From contig NZ_JACXAJ010000002.1 in assembly GCF_014773225.1 (NCBI RefSeq), forward strand, positions 310,001 through 374,000: 64,000 nt of DNA. The letters are read 5' to 3'. This document shows, piece after piece, positions 24,562-31,982 of the stretch (positions within the stretch are counted from its first letter, which is position 1; each line of letters opens with the position of its first letter). Both the position numbers and the translations under genes were made by a program. The notes below the pieces were generated by a model. It was not told the DNA's origin. It made no database searches and saw nothing but the letters and a program-made list of their open reading frames with translations. This stretch comes from Pontibacter aquaedesilientis (GTDB lineage Bacteria > Bacteroidota > Bacteroidia > Cytophagales > Hymenobacteraceae).

Positions 24562-25204
24562 CGGCAAGACAGTCCTGCTCACCGCCGGTCCTACCTATGA
24601 GCCCATCGATCCAGTGCGTTTTATCGGGAACCACTCGACCGGCAAAATGGGTTTTGCCATAGCGGAGTGTTTCGCTGCGCGTGGCGCTAAGGTGCAACTC
24701 GTGGCCGGTCCTACTAACATGAAGGCGCATCACGGAGGTATAACGGTTATACCTGTCACCACAGCCGACGAAATGTTTACCGCAGTAAAGCGACTGGCAC
24801 CAACGGCCGATATCTGGGTATTTGCCGCTGCCGTGGCTGATTACAAGCCAAAGGTGGTGGCTGACCGTAAAATAAAAAAAGCCGGTGCCGAGTTCACGAT
24901 CGAGCTTGTGAAGAACGTTGACATTGCAGCGGCCCTTGGCAAGGAGAAGCGGGAAGATCAGTTTGCGGTGGGTTTTGCTCTGGAGACTGACAATGAGGAT
25001 AGCAACGCCCGCGAGAAACTGATAAAGAAGAACCTCAACATGATTGTGCTCAACTCGCTCAACGATCCGGGCGCTGGTTTTAAGCACGATACAAATAAAA
25101 TCACTATAATTGAACACGATACCACCACAGCTTTCGAATTGAAGCAAAAAAGCGAAGTGGCACAGGATATCGTCAACCTTATTTGGGAAAGACTCTATGC
25201 TTAA
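24545..25204 (+). CDS. coaB: Phosphopantothenate-cysteine ligase (CoaB part of CoaBC)
   Basis: This 219-residue ligase joins cysteine to 4'-phosphopantothenate using a nucleotide triphosphate. Diagnostic motifs are [24 protein letters not shown] at the N-terminus, the AAVADYKPK core and the substrate lysine region KIKKAG. The only available start is TTG at 24545, overlapping coaC by 17 bases in another frame. The protein begins exactly at the domain junction seen in fused CoaBC. The 3' end overlaps the next gene by 8 bases, so the whole block is translationally coupled. Confidence 0.87.
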   Translation: MEKSFNGKTVLLTAGPTYEPIDPVRFIGNHSTGKMGFAIAECFAARGAKVQLVAGPTNMKAHHGGITVIPVTTADEMFTAVKRLAPTADIWVFAAAVADYKPKVVADRKIKKAGAEFTIELVKNVDIAAALGKEKREDQFAVGFALETDNEDSNAREKLIKKNLNMIVLNSLNDPGAGFKHDTNKITIIEHDTTTAFELKQKSEVAQDIVNLIWERLYA

Positions 25205-26102
25205 AAGACTGTTTGTTTTGCTGTTTGTGATGAGCGTAGCCTTGGGAGCCCGTGCCCAGGAACTGCAGTGCGATGTCGTGGTCAACAGCGAACAGGTTGC
25301 CTTTGCCGACCGGCAGTTGTTCACCGAAATGCAAAGCCGCATCTTCGAGTTTATGAACAACCGCCGCTGGACAAACCAGTCTTACCGCGTGGAGGAGCGC
25401 ATCAAGTGCCGTATCCTGATCAACCTGACCGAAATGCCGGAAGTAGGTACCTTCCGTGCCAACGTGCAGGTGGTGTCGGTGAGGCCAGCTTATGGAACCG
25501 GCTATGAATCTGCGCTTTTTTCTTTTATCGACCGTGACTGGCTGTTCCAGTTCAATGAGGCCCAGCCACTCGATTTTGCTGCCAATAATTTTACCTCCAA
25601 CCTGTCGGCCATGCTGGCTTATTACGCCTACATGATCATCGGCATGGACAATGACAGCTTTGGCAAGCTGGGAGGCTCTCCGGCATTCGACCAGGCCCGC
25701 GGTATCCTGAACCTGGCGGCTTCGCAAAACTCTATCTTTCCGGGTTGGCGCCCGTTTGAGGGGAACCGCAATCGCTACTGGATGATCGATAACTTGCAGG
25801 ACCCGGTATTCGTGCCTTTTCGGGAGGGTATTTATACCATGCACCGCCAAGGTATAGACCTTATGGTGCAGGATCCGGAAAAAGCCCGTAAGGCCACGCT
25901 AGAGGTATTGAGAAACATTCAGAAAATTTCGCAGCAGAAGCCCGGCGCGGCCATTATCCGTTCTTTTTTCGAGGCCAAGTCAGATGAATTGGTCAATATC
26001 TTCAAGACAGCTGCCCCGGCTGACAAGCAGGCCGCTTATACCTTGCTCACACAGGTGGACCCAACCAACAACACCAAATACGAAGTTCTACTTCAACGCT
26101 AA
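25197..26102 (+). CDS. porD: PorD-family (DUF4835) exported protein
   Basis: This 301-residue protein has a signal peptide ([19 protein letters not shown]) and begins its mature part ELQCDVVVNSEQV, the usual opening of the DUF4835 family. Conserved blocks include FMNNRRWTN, INLTEMPEVGTF, PAYGTGYESALFSFIDRDW and AYYAYMIIGMDNDSF. The family is annotated as PorD, associated with type IX secretion. This fits the T9SS sorting domain on the secreted nuclease at 36.3 kb. It overlaps coaB by 8 bases, a neighbourhood I associate with Bacteroidota. Confidence 0.85.
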   Translation: MLKRLFVLLFVMSVALGARAQELQCDVVVNSEQVAFADRQLFTEMQSRIFEFMNNRRWTNQSYRVEERIKCRILINLTEMPEVGTFRANVQVVSVRPAYGTGYESALFSFIDRDWLFQFNEAQPLDFAANNFTSNLSAMLAYYAYMIIGMDNDSFGKLGGSPAFDQARGILNLAASQNSIFPGWRPFEGNRNRYWMIDNLQDPVFVPFREGIYTMHRQGIDLMVQDPEKARKATLEVLRNIQKISQQKPGAAIIRSFFEAKSDELVNIFKTAAPADKQAAYTLLTQVDPTNNTKYEVLLQR

Positions 26103-26171
26103 GCCTTTTCCAATTTTCACAGAAAGCGCGTATCTTCACGGTGCGTAGGGCTATACCTGCTCGCTATACCT

Positions 26172-26402
26172 ATGGGCAAACGCCAGATCCGGATTTTCAG
26201 AAAAGATATACCGCAGCACTTGCCTGAGTTGCTACTGCAGGATTCGGTGCAGGTGATTTTGCGCAACCGCGTGGTCGTGCAAGGGAAACTCAAGACAGCC
26301 ACAGCGGATAATTTTGAGATCCTGGATGGCCGCCGGAACCAGCACGCTATACCTGTGCGGGATGTGGAAGAAGTGATTTACGACGTAGAAGCGCCTTACT
26401 AA
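26172..26402 (+). CDS. Small Sm/Hfq-like protein (hypothetical)
   Basis: I have no name for this 76-residue protein, but it reads as an Sm-like fold. A short N-terminal helix region (about 11-23) is followed by alternating strands (VQVILRNRVVVQGKLKTA, residues 27-43, with the mid-strand glycine G38), then FEILDG, and finally NQHAIPVRDVEEVIYD (56-71). The HAI triplet at 58-60 sits where Hfq has YKHAI. Canonical Hfq is generally missing from Bacteroidota. RNA binding is therefore an inference from pattern only. The gene lies between porD and recN on the same strand. Confidence 0.6.
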   Translation: MGKRQIRIFRKDIPQHLPELLLQDSVQVILRNRVVVQGKLKTATADNFEILDGRRNQHAIPVRDVEEVIYDVEAPY

Positions 26403-26479
26403 AATTTACAACAGAATTATCGAACTAAGCCCAGGCATTAAGTCTTATACCATGAGACAAATGTCTTGCAACATCACAT

Positions 26480-28159
26480 ATGCTGATTGACCTTAAAATA
26501 AAAAACTACGCACTGATAGAACAGTTGGAAATGAATCCATCGCCGGTGCTTAATATCATAACGGGCGAAACAGGTGCTGGTAAGTCCATTATGCTGGGAG
26601 CCATCGGGCTGCTGCTGGGTAACCGGGCTGACTCGAAACTACTTTTCAATCAGGAGCAGAAGTGCGTGATCGAAGGCGTGTTTGATATCTCACAGTATAA
26701 TCTGAAGGAGGTTTTCACAGCCGAAGATCTCGACTTTGATGAGCAATGCATTTTGCGCCGCGAGATTAGCCCGAGCGGAAAGTCGCGTGCCTTCGTGAAT
26801 GACATGCCGGTAACGCTGGACGTGTTGCGCAAGGTAGGGGAGAACCTGATGGACATCCACTCGCAGCACGACACGCTGCAGTTGGGCGACACCAGTTTTC
26901 AGCTTAACATCCTCGATATCTATGCCGGTAACACTTCGCTCGATATTTATGCCGGCAACCTGTCCTACCTGAAAGACTACAACGAGACCTACCGCGGGTA
27001 TAAGAAGCTCGAAAGCGACTACAAAAAACTGACGGACCAACTGGCGCAGGCGCAGAAAGAGCTTGACTACAATACTTTCCTGCTGAACGAGCTGGAAGAA
27101 ATTAACCTGCAGGAAGACGAACAGGAGCAGCTGGAGACAGAACTAAAGGAACTGGAGAATGCCGAAGATATTAAGCTAAAGCTGACCCAAGCCGTGCAGT
27201 CGCTCACAGAATCGGAGTTCAACATCACTTCTGCCCTGAAGGACACGGTACAACTGATTAGCCAGCTGGCGGCTTTCTCCCCAAAATATGAGGAGTTACG
27301 CACCCGCACCGAAAGCTGCATGATCGAGTTGAACGACGTGGCCGGCGAACTGGAGGACGCCGAACGAAGAACCGAGGCTAATCCGGCTCGCACAACCGAA
27401 GTACAGGAGCGACTCAACACAATCTATACCTTGCAGCGCAAGCACCAAGTACAGACCATTGCCGAGTTACTGGAGATACAGCGCGAACTGGAAAGTAAGG
27501 TAGGCAGCGTTCTGAATCTGGATAATGCACTTGCCAACACCGAAAAAGCGATGAAGGCCGCTGAAGCCAACATGCTGGAGAAAGCTGCCGTGCTGTCGGA
27601 GCGCCGCAAGGCTTCGTTCGGAAAATTTGAGCAGGAGCTTTACGTCTTGCTGGCCGAGCTTGGTATGCCAAACGCCCGCATTGTGATTCAGCACAAAGCC
27701 GCTGCGCCAACCGCAACAGGTACCGATGAGATCAGCATTTTGTTCAGTGCCAACAAAGGAGCGCAGCCGCAATCTTTGGTTAAAGCGGCTTCTGGAGGTG
27801 AATTCTCCCGGTTGATGCTCAGCATAAAGTACATGCTGGCTGACAAAACCGCTCTGCCAACTATCGTATTTGACGAGATTGACACCGGTATATCGGGTGA
27901 GGTGGCTGTGAAAGTGGGAAAAATGATGCAGCAGATGGCGCAGAAACACCAGATTATCGCCATTTCGCATTTGCCTCAGATAGCAGCACAGGGCAATTCG
28001 CATTACTTTGTGTATAAACATGACACCGAAGACCGCACGATCAGCCGTGTCAAAAAGCTGAGTGAGAAAGAGCGCATCGACGAGATAGCGCATATGATCG
28101 CTGGCGCTAACCCGAGTGCGAGTGCCTATAAGAGTGCCAAGGAGCTGCTTTCGCTGTAA
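26480..28159 (+). CDS. recN: DNA repair protein RecN
   Basis: This 559-residue SMC-like ATPase acts in recombinational repair of double-strand breaks. Walker A is ITGETGAGKSIML (GETGAGKS at residues 29-36), with ALIEQLEM upstream. Two long coiled-coil arms lie at about 165-240 and 280-395, and the C-terminal signature ASGGEFSRLMLSIKYML is followed by Walker B PTIVFDEIDTGISG. An in-frame 27-base near-tandem duplication (26912-26965) repeats LDIYAGN after the first head segment, an apparent local insertion of nine residues. Confidence 0.95.
   Translation: MLIDLKIKNYALIEQLEMNPSPVLNIITGETGAGKSIMLGAIGLLLGNRADSKLLFNQEQKCVIEGVFDISQYNLKEVFTAEDLDFDEQCILRREISPSGKSRAFVNDMPVTLDVLRKVGENLMDIHSQHDTLQLGDTSFQLNILDIYAGNTSLDIYAGNLSYLKDYNETYRGYKKLESDYKKLTDQLAQAQKELDYNTFLLNELEEINLQEDEQEQLETELKELENAEDIKLKLTQAVQSLTESEFNITSALKDTVQLISQLAAFSPKYEELRTRTESCMIELNDVAGELEDAERRTEANPARTTEVQERLNTIYTLQRKHQVQTIAELLEIQRELESKVGSVLNLDNALANTEKAMKAAEANMLEKAAVLSERRKASFGKFEQELYVLLAELGMPNARIVIQHKAAAPTATGTDEISILFSANKGAQPQSLVKAASGGEFSRLMLSIKYMLADKTALPTIVFDEIDTGISGEVAVKVGKMMQQMAQKHQIIAISHLPQIAAQGNSHYFVYKHDTEDRTISRVKKLSEKERIDEIAHMIAGANPSASAYKSAKELLSL
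26912..26965 (+). repeat. In-frame 27-base tandem duplication inside recN
   Basis: Units 26912-26938 and 26939-26965 both encode LDIYAGN followed by TS or LS. They differ at a few mostly third-codon positions, so the duplication is not brand new. Confidence 0.8.
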
Positions 28160-28163
28160 AAAA

Positions 28164-28200
28164 CCTCACCCCAGCCCTATCCTAATAACAGGAGAGGGCG
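28164..28200. repeat. Hairpin repeat after recN
   Basis: CCTCACCCCAGCCCTATCC followed by AGGAGAGGG forms an imperfect stem (CCCTATCCT/AGGAGAGGG). It resembles the intergenic CCTCACCCC...GGAGAGGG element seen in many bacterial genomes. No T-run follows. Confidence 0.5.
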
Positions 28201-28352
28201 CTAATTGAATAATGAGATAGCGAAGGTAAGCGATTGAATAGCGTGCTGGACTTGAGTTATACCCAGTTATTACTATATTGCCGCGTAATTTCTGCAGGCT
28301 ATACCTGTCTGGCAGGAAACATAAAAATGTGAAACATTAACCTGACAAATAC

Positions 28353-29171
28353 ATGTCTTACAATCTGCTTAAAGGAAAGAAAGGAATCATTTTCGGAGCA
28401 TTGGACGAGAAGTCTATCGCTTGGAAAGTTGCCATGCGTGCCAAGGAAGAGGGCGCTGAGTTTGTGTTGACCAATGCACCGCTGGCGATGCGTATGGGCG
28501 AGATCAACAAGCTGGCTGAGGCCTGCAACGCGCAGGTTATACCTGCCGATGCGACTTCGGTAGAAGATCTGGAAAACCTTTTCTCCAAAGCACAGGAAAT
28601 ACTGGGCGGTAAGATCGATTTTGTGCTGCATTCTATAGGTATGAGCCCGAACATCCGTAAAGGTAAGACCTACGGCGACCTGAACTACGATTGGTTCCAA
28701 AAGACGCTGGACATTTCTGCGCTTTCTTTCCACAAAGTAATGCACGTAGCCGAGAAGCAGGATGCCATGAATGAGTGGGGTTCTATCCTGGCGCTTTCTT
28801 ACATAGCGGCGCAGCGTGTATTCCCTGATTATACCGACATGTCGCAGGCGAAGGCCGTACTGGAGTCGATTGCCCGTAATTACGGCTACCGTTTCGGTAA
28901 GCTGAAGAAAGTGCGTGTAAACACTATTTCACAGTCTCCTACCAAAACAACTGCAGGTACAGGCGTTGGCGGTTTCGATGCCTTCTACGACTATGCCGAC
29001 AAGATGTCGCCGCTTGGCAACGCATCAGCCGAGACTTGCGCAGACTACTGCATTACCCTGTTCTCTGACCTGACCAAAATGGTGACTATGCAGAACCTGA
29101 TGCACGACGGCGGTTTCTCTACAATGGGTGTTTCCGAAGATGTGGTAGAGATGATTAGTAAGCAGTCTTAA
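28353..29171 (+). CDS. fabI: Enoyl-ACP reductase (NADH), FabI
   Basis: This 272-residue short-chain dehydrogenase-type enzyme reduces enoyl-ACP in the last step of fatty-acid elongation. FabI hallmarks are KGKKGIIFGALDEKSIAWKVA at the N-terminus, FVLHSIGMSPN, the catalytic Y-x6-K in DYTDMSQAKAVLESIARNYG and the VRVNTISQSPTKT segment. Length agrees with FabI. It is separated from recN by 193 bases with several GGTATA-type words and is followed by a strong terminator. Confidence 0.95.
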   Translation: MSYNLLKGKKGIIFGALDEKSIAWKVAMRAKEEGAEFVLTNAPLAMRMGEINKLAEACNAQVIPADATSVEDLENLFSKAQEILGGKIDFVLHSIGMSPNIRKGKTYGDLNYDWFQKTLDISALSFHKVMHVAEKQDAMNEWGSILALSYIAAQRVFPDYTDMSQAKAVLESIARNYGYRFGKLKKVRVNTISQSPTKTTAGTGVGGFDAFYDYADKMSPLGNASAETCADYCITLFSDLTKMVTMQNLMHDGGFSTMGVSEDVVEMISKQS

Positions 29172-29405
29172 TTAATTTGAAGATTTGGAGATGTGAAGAT
29201 TTGTAAATGATCTTCCTGTAACCTGAAATAGCAAAGCCCTTGGCACTGATTGAGCCAAGGGCTTTTTCTTTCTTTATTTGGAAGAATATAAAAGAAGGTA
29301 TAAGTAACTTGTTTAGTCAATAAAGTTTGGGGCCATCGCAAACCCAAAATCCCTTCATTTGCCAATCCCTCAATCTTCAAATTTCCAAATTTTCAAATCT
29401 TAAAA
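29169..29405. repeat. Inverted word arrays between fabI and the cupin gene
   Basis: After the fabI stop come words TTTGAAGATTTGGAGATG and TGAAGATTTGTAAATG. Just beyond the cupin stop (29358-29405) are complementary words (CCTCAATCTTCAAATTTCC, AAATTTTCAAATCTTAAAATC). The two blocks face each other across the terminator. Confidence 0.7.
29232..29268 (+). terminator. Terminator after fabI
   Basis: AAAGCCCTTGGC/GCCAAGGGCTTTTT stem with T-run. Confidence 0.9.
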
Positions 29406-29780
29406 TCAACCTTCCTCCCGGTGCACCGAGTTGATGTCGAAGGCAGGTATGCAAACCGACCAGTACTCTGTTTCTTCGTCGTACGGGTTGGAGTAGCGGA
29501 TGCGGGCTCCGGCTTTGATCAGGATCGATTCACCTGCTTCTACCACCACCTCTTCCCCGTCAATCTCGATCAGTTTACGGCCACGCACCACAATCGTGAT
29601 TTCGTCGAAATCGGGTGTTTGGTGCGGCTCGCCCCAAAGTGGCGGTGCCACCATGTGCGCCACGCTAAATGTATCGGTATGGGTGGAGGCCTTTCCGAAA
29701 TGCTCTTCAATTAGCTTCCCGTCAGTGGTAGGTACCCGGAATGGTTTGGTCTGCTTCAGATATTTTTTCTCGCTCATCAT
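29406..29780 (-). CDS. Cupin domain protein
   Basis: This 124-residue single-domain cupin has a conserved beta-barrel. Motif 1-like residues lie around PHQTPDFDEITIVVRGRKLIE (histidine and glutamate available for metal) and motif 2 near VEAGESILIKAGARIRYSNP. Small cupins of this type often sense or convert small ligands, and no specific substrate can be inferred. Two adjacent ATG codons (29775-29780) are equally possible starts. The stop codon is followed immediately by a word-array repeat. Confidence 0.8.
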   Translation of the reverse strand: MMSEKKYLKQTKPFRVPTTDGKLIEEHFGKASTHTDTFSVAHMVAPPLWGEPHQTPDFDEITIVVRGRKLIEIDGEEVVVEAGESILIKAGARIRYSNPYDEETEYWSVCIPAFDINSVHREEG

Positions 29781-29816
29781 ATTATTAGGTATGGCTTCAT
29801 GTTAGGTATGGCTCTA

Positions 29817-30047
29817 TTATTTTTTGTCGGGGCACTCGCCTTTGGCATAGGCAGTTACGCCAGCGCGGTCCGCTTCGCAAACATTGCCGTACGTCTTGCC
29901 ATTGCAGCCACAAACAGGGTCGTATTGCAAGGTGCACATCTGGTCTGGGTTGATCTTTGACTGGTCGATGCAGGGCACATCGCTGTTTTTGCAGGAGTAT
30001 AGTCCGCTTAAGGCCAGGAGGGCGGAGGCCAGCACGATTTTGTTCAT
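29817..30047 (-). CDS. Kazal-type protease-inhibitor lipoprotein
   Basis: This 76-residue protein has a lipoprotein signal (ASALLALSGLYSC, acylated Cys19) and a single Kazal-like domain. The pattern is C-x(n)-DPVCGCNGKTYGNVCEADRAGVTAYAKGEC, with six conserved cysteines in the mature part. Kazal domains inhibit serine proteases, and in bacteria they are often surface lipoproteins. Inhibition is inferred from the fold only. It lies 36 bases upstream of the cupin gene on the same strand, so both may be cotranscribed. Confidence 0.85.
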   Translation of the reverse strand: MNKIVLASALLALSGLYSCKNSDVPCIDQSKINPDQMCTLQYDPVCGCNGKTYGNVCEADRAGVTAYAKGECPDKK

Positions 30048-30269
30048 AGAGGTTTATTTAAGGTATAGGTTTTATACGTAGCAGGCTAATCTCATGCGCC
30101 TAGTTGTTTAATAGTAGCCTTGCAATGCAGGCAAAAGCAAAGCTTCGTCAACTTACTCATCTGCCAGTCGTATGTAAGTTGTAACGTAAAAATAGCTAAA
30201 ACAAGGTATAGTGTATGCAAAGGCTGACATTTCAGAACGCTGCACGCTTGCCACAACCATTAGATAAAA

Positions 30270-30671
30270 ATGTTAAATAACATGAACGACGAAAAAGGAA
30301 AAATTTTATTAGCAACTCTGGCTGGTATTGGTGCCGGTGTGGCAGCTGGTATGCTGCTGGCTCCTAACAATGGCCTCGATACCCGCGATAGCCTGAAAAG
30401 AACTCTGACCAAAGTGGGCGACGATCTGGAGCGCACTGTGAAGGGCTTTATGGATAAACTCGAGAACCGCAATGTGACGGACGATGGCAGCAGCCTGATC
30501 ATGCGTGGCTCTTGGGATGATGTGAAAGGTCAGCTTAAGAAGAACTATGCTGAACTTACCGAAGATGACCTGACCTATATGGAAGGGCAGGAAGATGAAT
30601 TGTTCGGCCGTTTGCAGCAGAAGCTTGGTAAGACAAAGCACGAGATCATGAAGCTGATCAAAGATTTGTAA
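30270..30671 (+). CDS. YtxH-CsbD fusion stress protein
   Basis: This 133-residue protein combines an N-terminal YtxH-type segment (membrane-inserting glycine-rich helix LLATLAGIGAGVAAGMLLAP, about residues 13-32) with a C-terminal CsbD-like domain (MRGSWDDVKGQLKKNYAELTEDDL and GQEDELFGRLQQKLG). Both families are associated with general stress responses in other bacteria; molecular function is unknown. ATG 30282 is a possible alternative start. It is the first of three consecutive YtxH-type genes, each with its own terminator. Confidence 0.82.
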   Translation: MLNNMNDEKGKILLATLAGIGAGVAAGMLLAPNNGLDTRDSLKRTLTKVGDDLERTVKGFMDKLENRNVTDDGSSLIMRGSWDDVKGQLKKNYAELTEDDLTYMEGQEDELFGRLQQKLGKTKHEIMKLIKDL

Positions 30672-30688
30672 GCCATCCTTACAACACT

Positions 30689-30725
30689 GAAAAGCTCAAC
30701 AAAACACTTTGTTGAGCTTTTTTTC
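30689..30725 (+). terminator. Terminator after the YtxH-CsbD gene
   Basis: AAAAGCTCAACAAA/TTTGTTGAGCTTTTTTT stem with a 4-base loop. Confidence 0.92.
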
Positions 30726-30849
30726 GTTAATTAGACGCTATATAGTGTAAAACTATTGTATAGCTATAACTTAATGCTGATCTTAATCGTTATTAGGTCA
30801 AAACGAATATTAAGAAAAACGAATCTAACAATTTATAATAAACACTACT

Positions 30850-31197
30850 ATGAAAGATAATAGCGGAAAGATCATGCTTGCATTGTTAGCAGGCGCTAGC
30901 GCTGGCGTAATTGCAGGATTACTGATGGCTCCAGATACAGGTGAGCAGACCAGAACTGGTATTAAGAAATGGGCTAACAAGTTGAGCAAAGATCTTGAGA
31001 AAAACCTGCAGACTGGCCTGGACGAGATCAAGAACATGAGCAGCGATGCTATGAACAAAATGGGCGGCATGATGGATGACGCGAAGAAAGCTACCGCTGG
31101 TGCAGCTGGTAAAAGTTCTTCCACTGGCTCAACAGGATCATCAACCGGCTCTAACACTGGCACGTCGACTGGCGGATCTACAGTAACTAACGTTTAG
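30850..31197 (+). CDS. YtxH domain protein
   Basis: This 115-residue protein begins MKDNSGKIMLALLAGASAGVIAG, a glycine-zipper membrane helix followed by LLMAPDTGEQTR, the YtxH signature. An amphipathic helical middle follows (about 35-85). The tail is a low-complexity Ser/Thr/Gly segment (about residues 90-111) likely to be disordered. It is closely related to the genes on both sides. A membrane-associated stress role is assumed from the family. Confidence 0.85.
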   Translation: MKDNSGKIMLALLAGASAGVIAGLLMAPDTGEQTRTGIKKWANKLSKDLEKNLQTGLDEIKNMSSDAMNKMGGMMDDAKKATAGAAGKSSSTGSTGSSTGSNTGTSTGGSTVTNV

Positions 31198-31299
31198 TCT
31201 ACGTAATAGGGCTTAGCCCTATTATCAGGTATAATCGAAATATGGTTTGCTTCCGGGGTATGTATACCTGCTGAGGCGGAAACAAACTATGTTCAGACG

Positions 31300-31336
31300 A
31301 AAGGCCTGTCCCTATGGGGGCAGGCCTTTATTTTTG
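31300..31336 (+). terminator. Terminator after the second YtxH gene
   Basis: AAAGGCCTG-CCC/GGG-CAGGCCTTT stem with a T-rich tail. Confidence 0.85.
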
Positions 31337-31443
31337 CCTCAGACAGATCTTTTCGGGCTAACCTTCAGCTATCACTGCCGTTATTATTTTAAGGCCAATA
31401 AGTAGGCTTTGAAATCTTTACATACCAATAAGCATACGATACT

Positions 31444-31899
31444 ATGAGAACGAAAATGGATTACAGCAGTCTAGGCGAGACAAAAAGCACATACAGTAAC
31501 ACTCCCAGATCAACATACGGCCAGGTTGGTGGCGAAACGAGCGGCCATATGACACATTCCTCTGTACGTGAGCAACAGCAGTCTATGCAAACAGGTACTT
31601 CACCGCGTCGTTTCTCGGGTTCTTCTTCCTCTGAGAACAGTGGTGCTTTGGGAGTAGCCATGGGCTTGCTTGCTGGAGCAAGTGTAGGGGTGCTGGCTGG
31701 CATTCTGATGGCACCAGACAGCGGTCGTATTACCCGCCGCCGTTTATCAGACTCCGCAGCATGGGTGGGCCGTGGCATTACGGAATCTTTTGGCAACAAA
31801 CGCAGAGGGAGTTCATGGATCAACAAAACTGAAGAGACCCATAACCGAGCTACTGATAATGCCAGAAATATGATGTATGGGAATAACAGGGAGGTATAA
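31444..31899 (+). CDS. YtxH-like protein with long disordered N-terminus
   Basis: This 151-residue protein has a Ser/Thr/Gln-rich, probably disordered N-terminal half (residues 1-67). A glycine-rich hydrophobic helix follows (LGVAMGLLAGASVGVLAGIL, about 69-88), then LMAPDSGRITRRRLSD, the same block as in the two upstream YtxH genes. The C-terminus is basic. It looks like a YtxH paralogue with a new N-terminal extension. Function is unknown. Confidence 0.78.
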   Translation: MRTKMDYSSLGETKSTYSNTPRSTYGQVGGETSGHMTHSSVREQQQSMQTGTSPRRFSGSSSSENSGALGVAMGLLAGASVGVLAGILMAPDSGRITRRRLSDSAAWVGRGITESFGNKRRGSSWINKTEETHNRATDNARNMMYGNNREV

Positions 31900-31917
31900 C
31901 AAGTCCTTTCGCAAAGA

Positions 31918-31976
31918 CATTCCATATAGCAAAAGAGCCCGCTAAACATTAGCGGGCTCTTTTGCTATATGGAATG
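31918..31976. terminator. Perfect 28-bp inverted repeat, bidirectional terminator
   Basis: Two 28-base arms match without a mismatch around a 3-base loop (ACA), between the convergent YtxH-like gene and lysS. The inner part (AAAAGAGCCCGCTAA/TTAGCGGGCTCTTTT) is a conventional terminator; the outer ATTCCATATAGC/GCTATATGGAAT extends it unusually far. Confidence 0.92.
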
Positions 31977-31982
31977 AAATAA

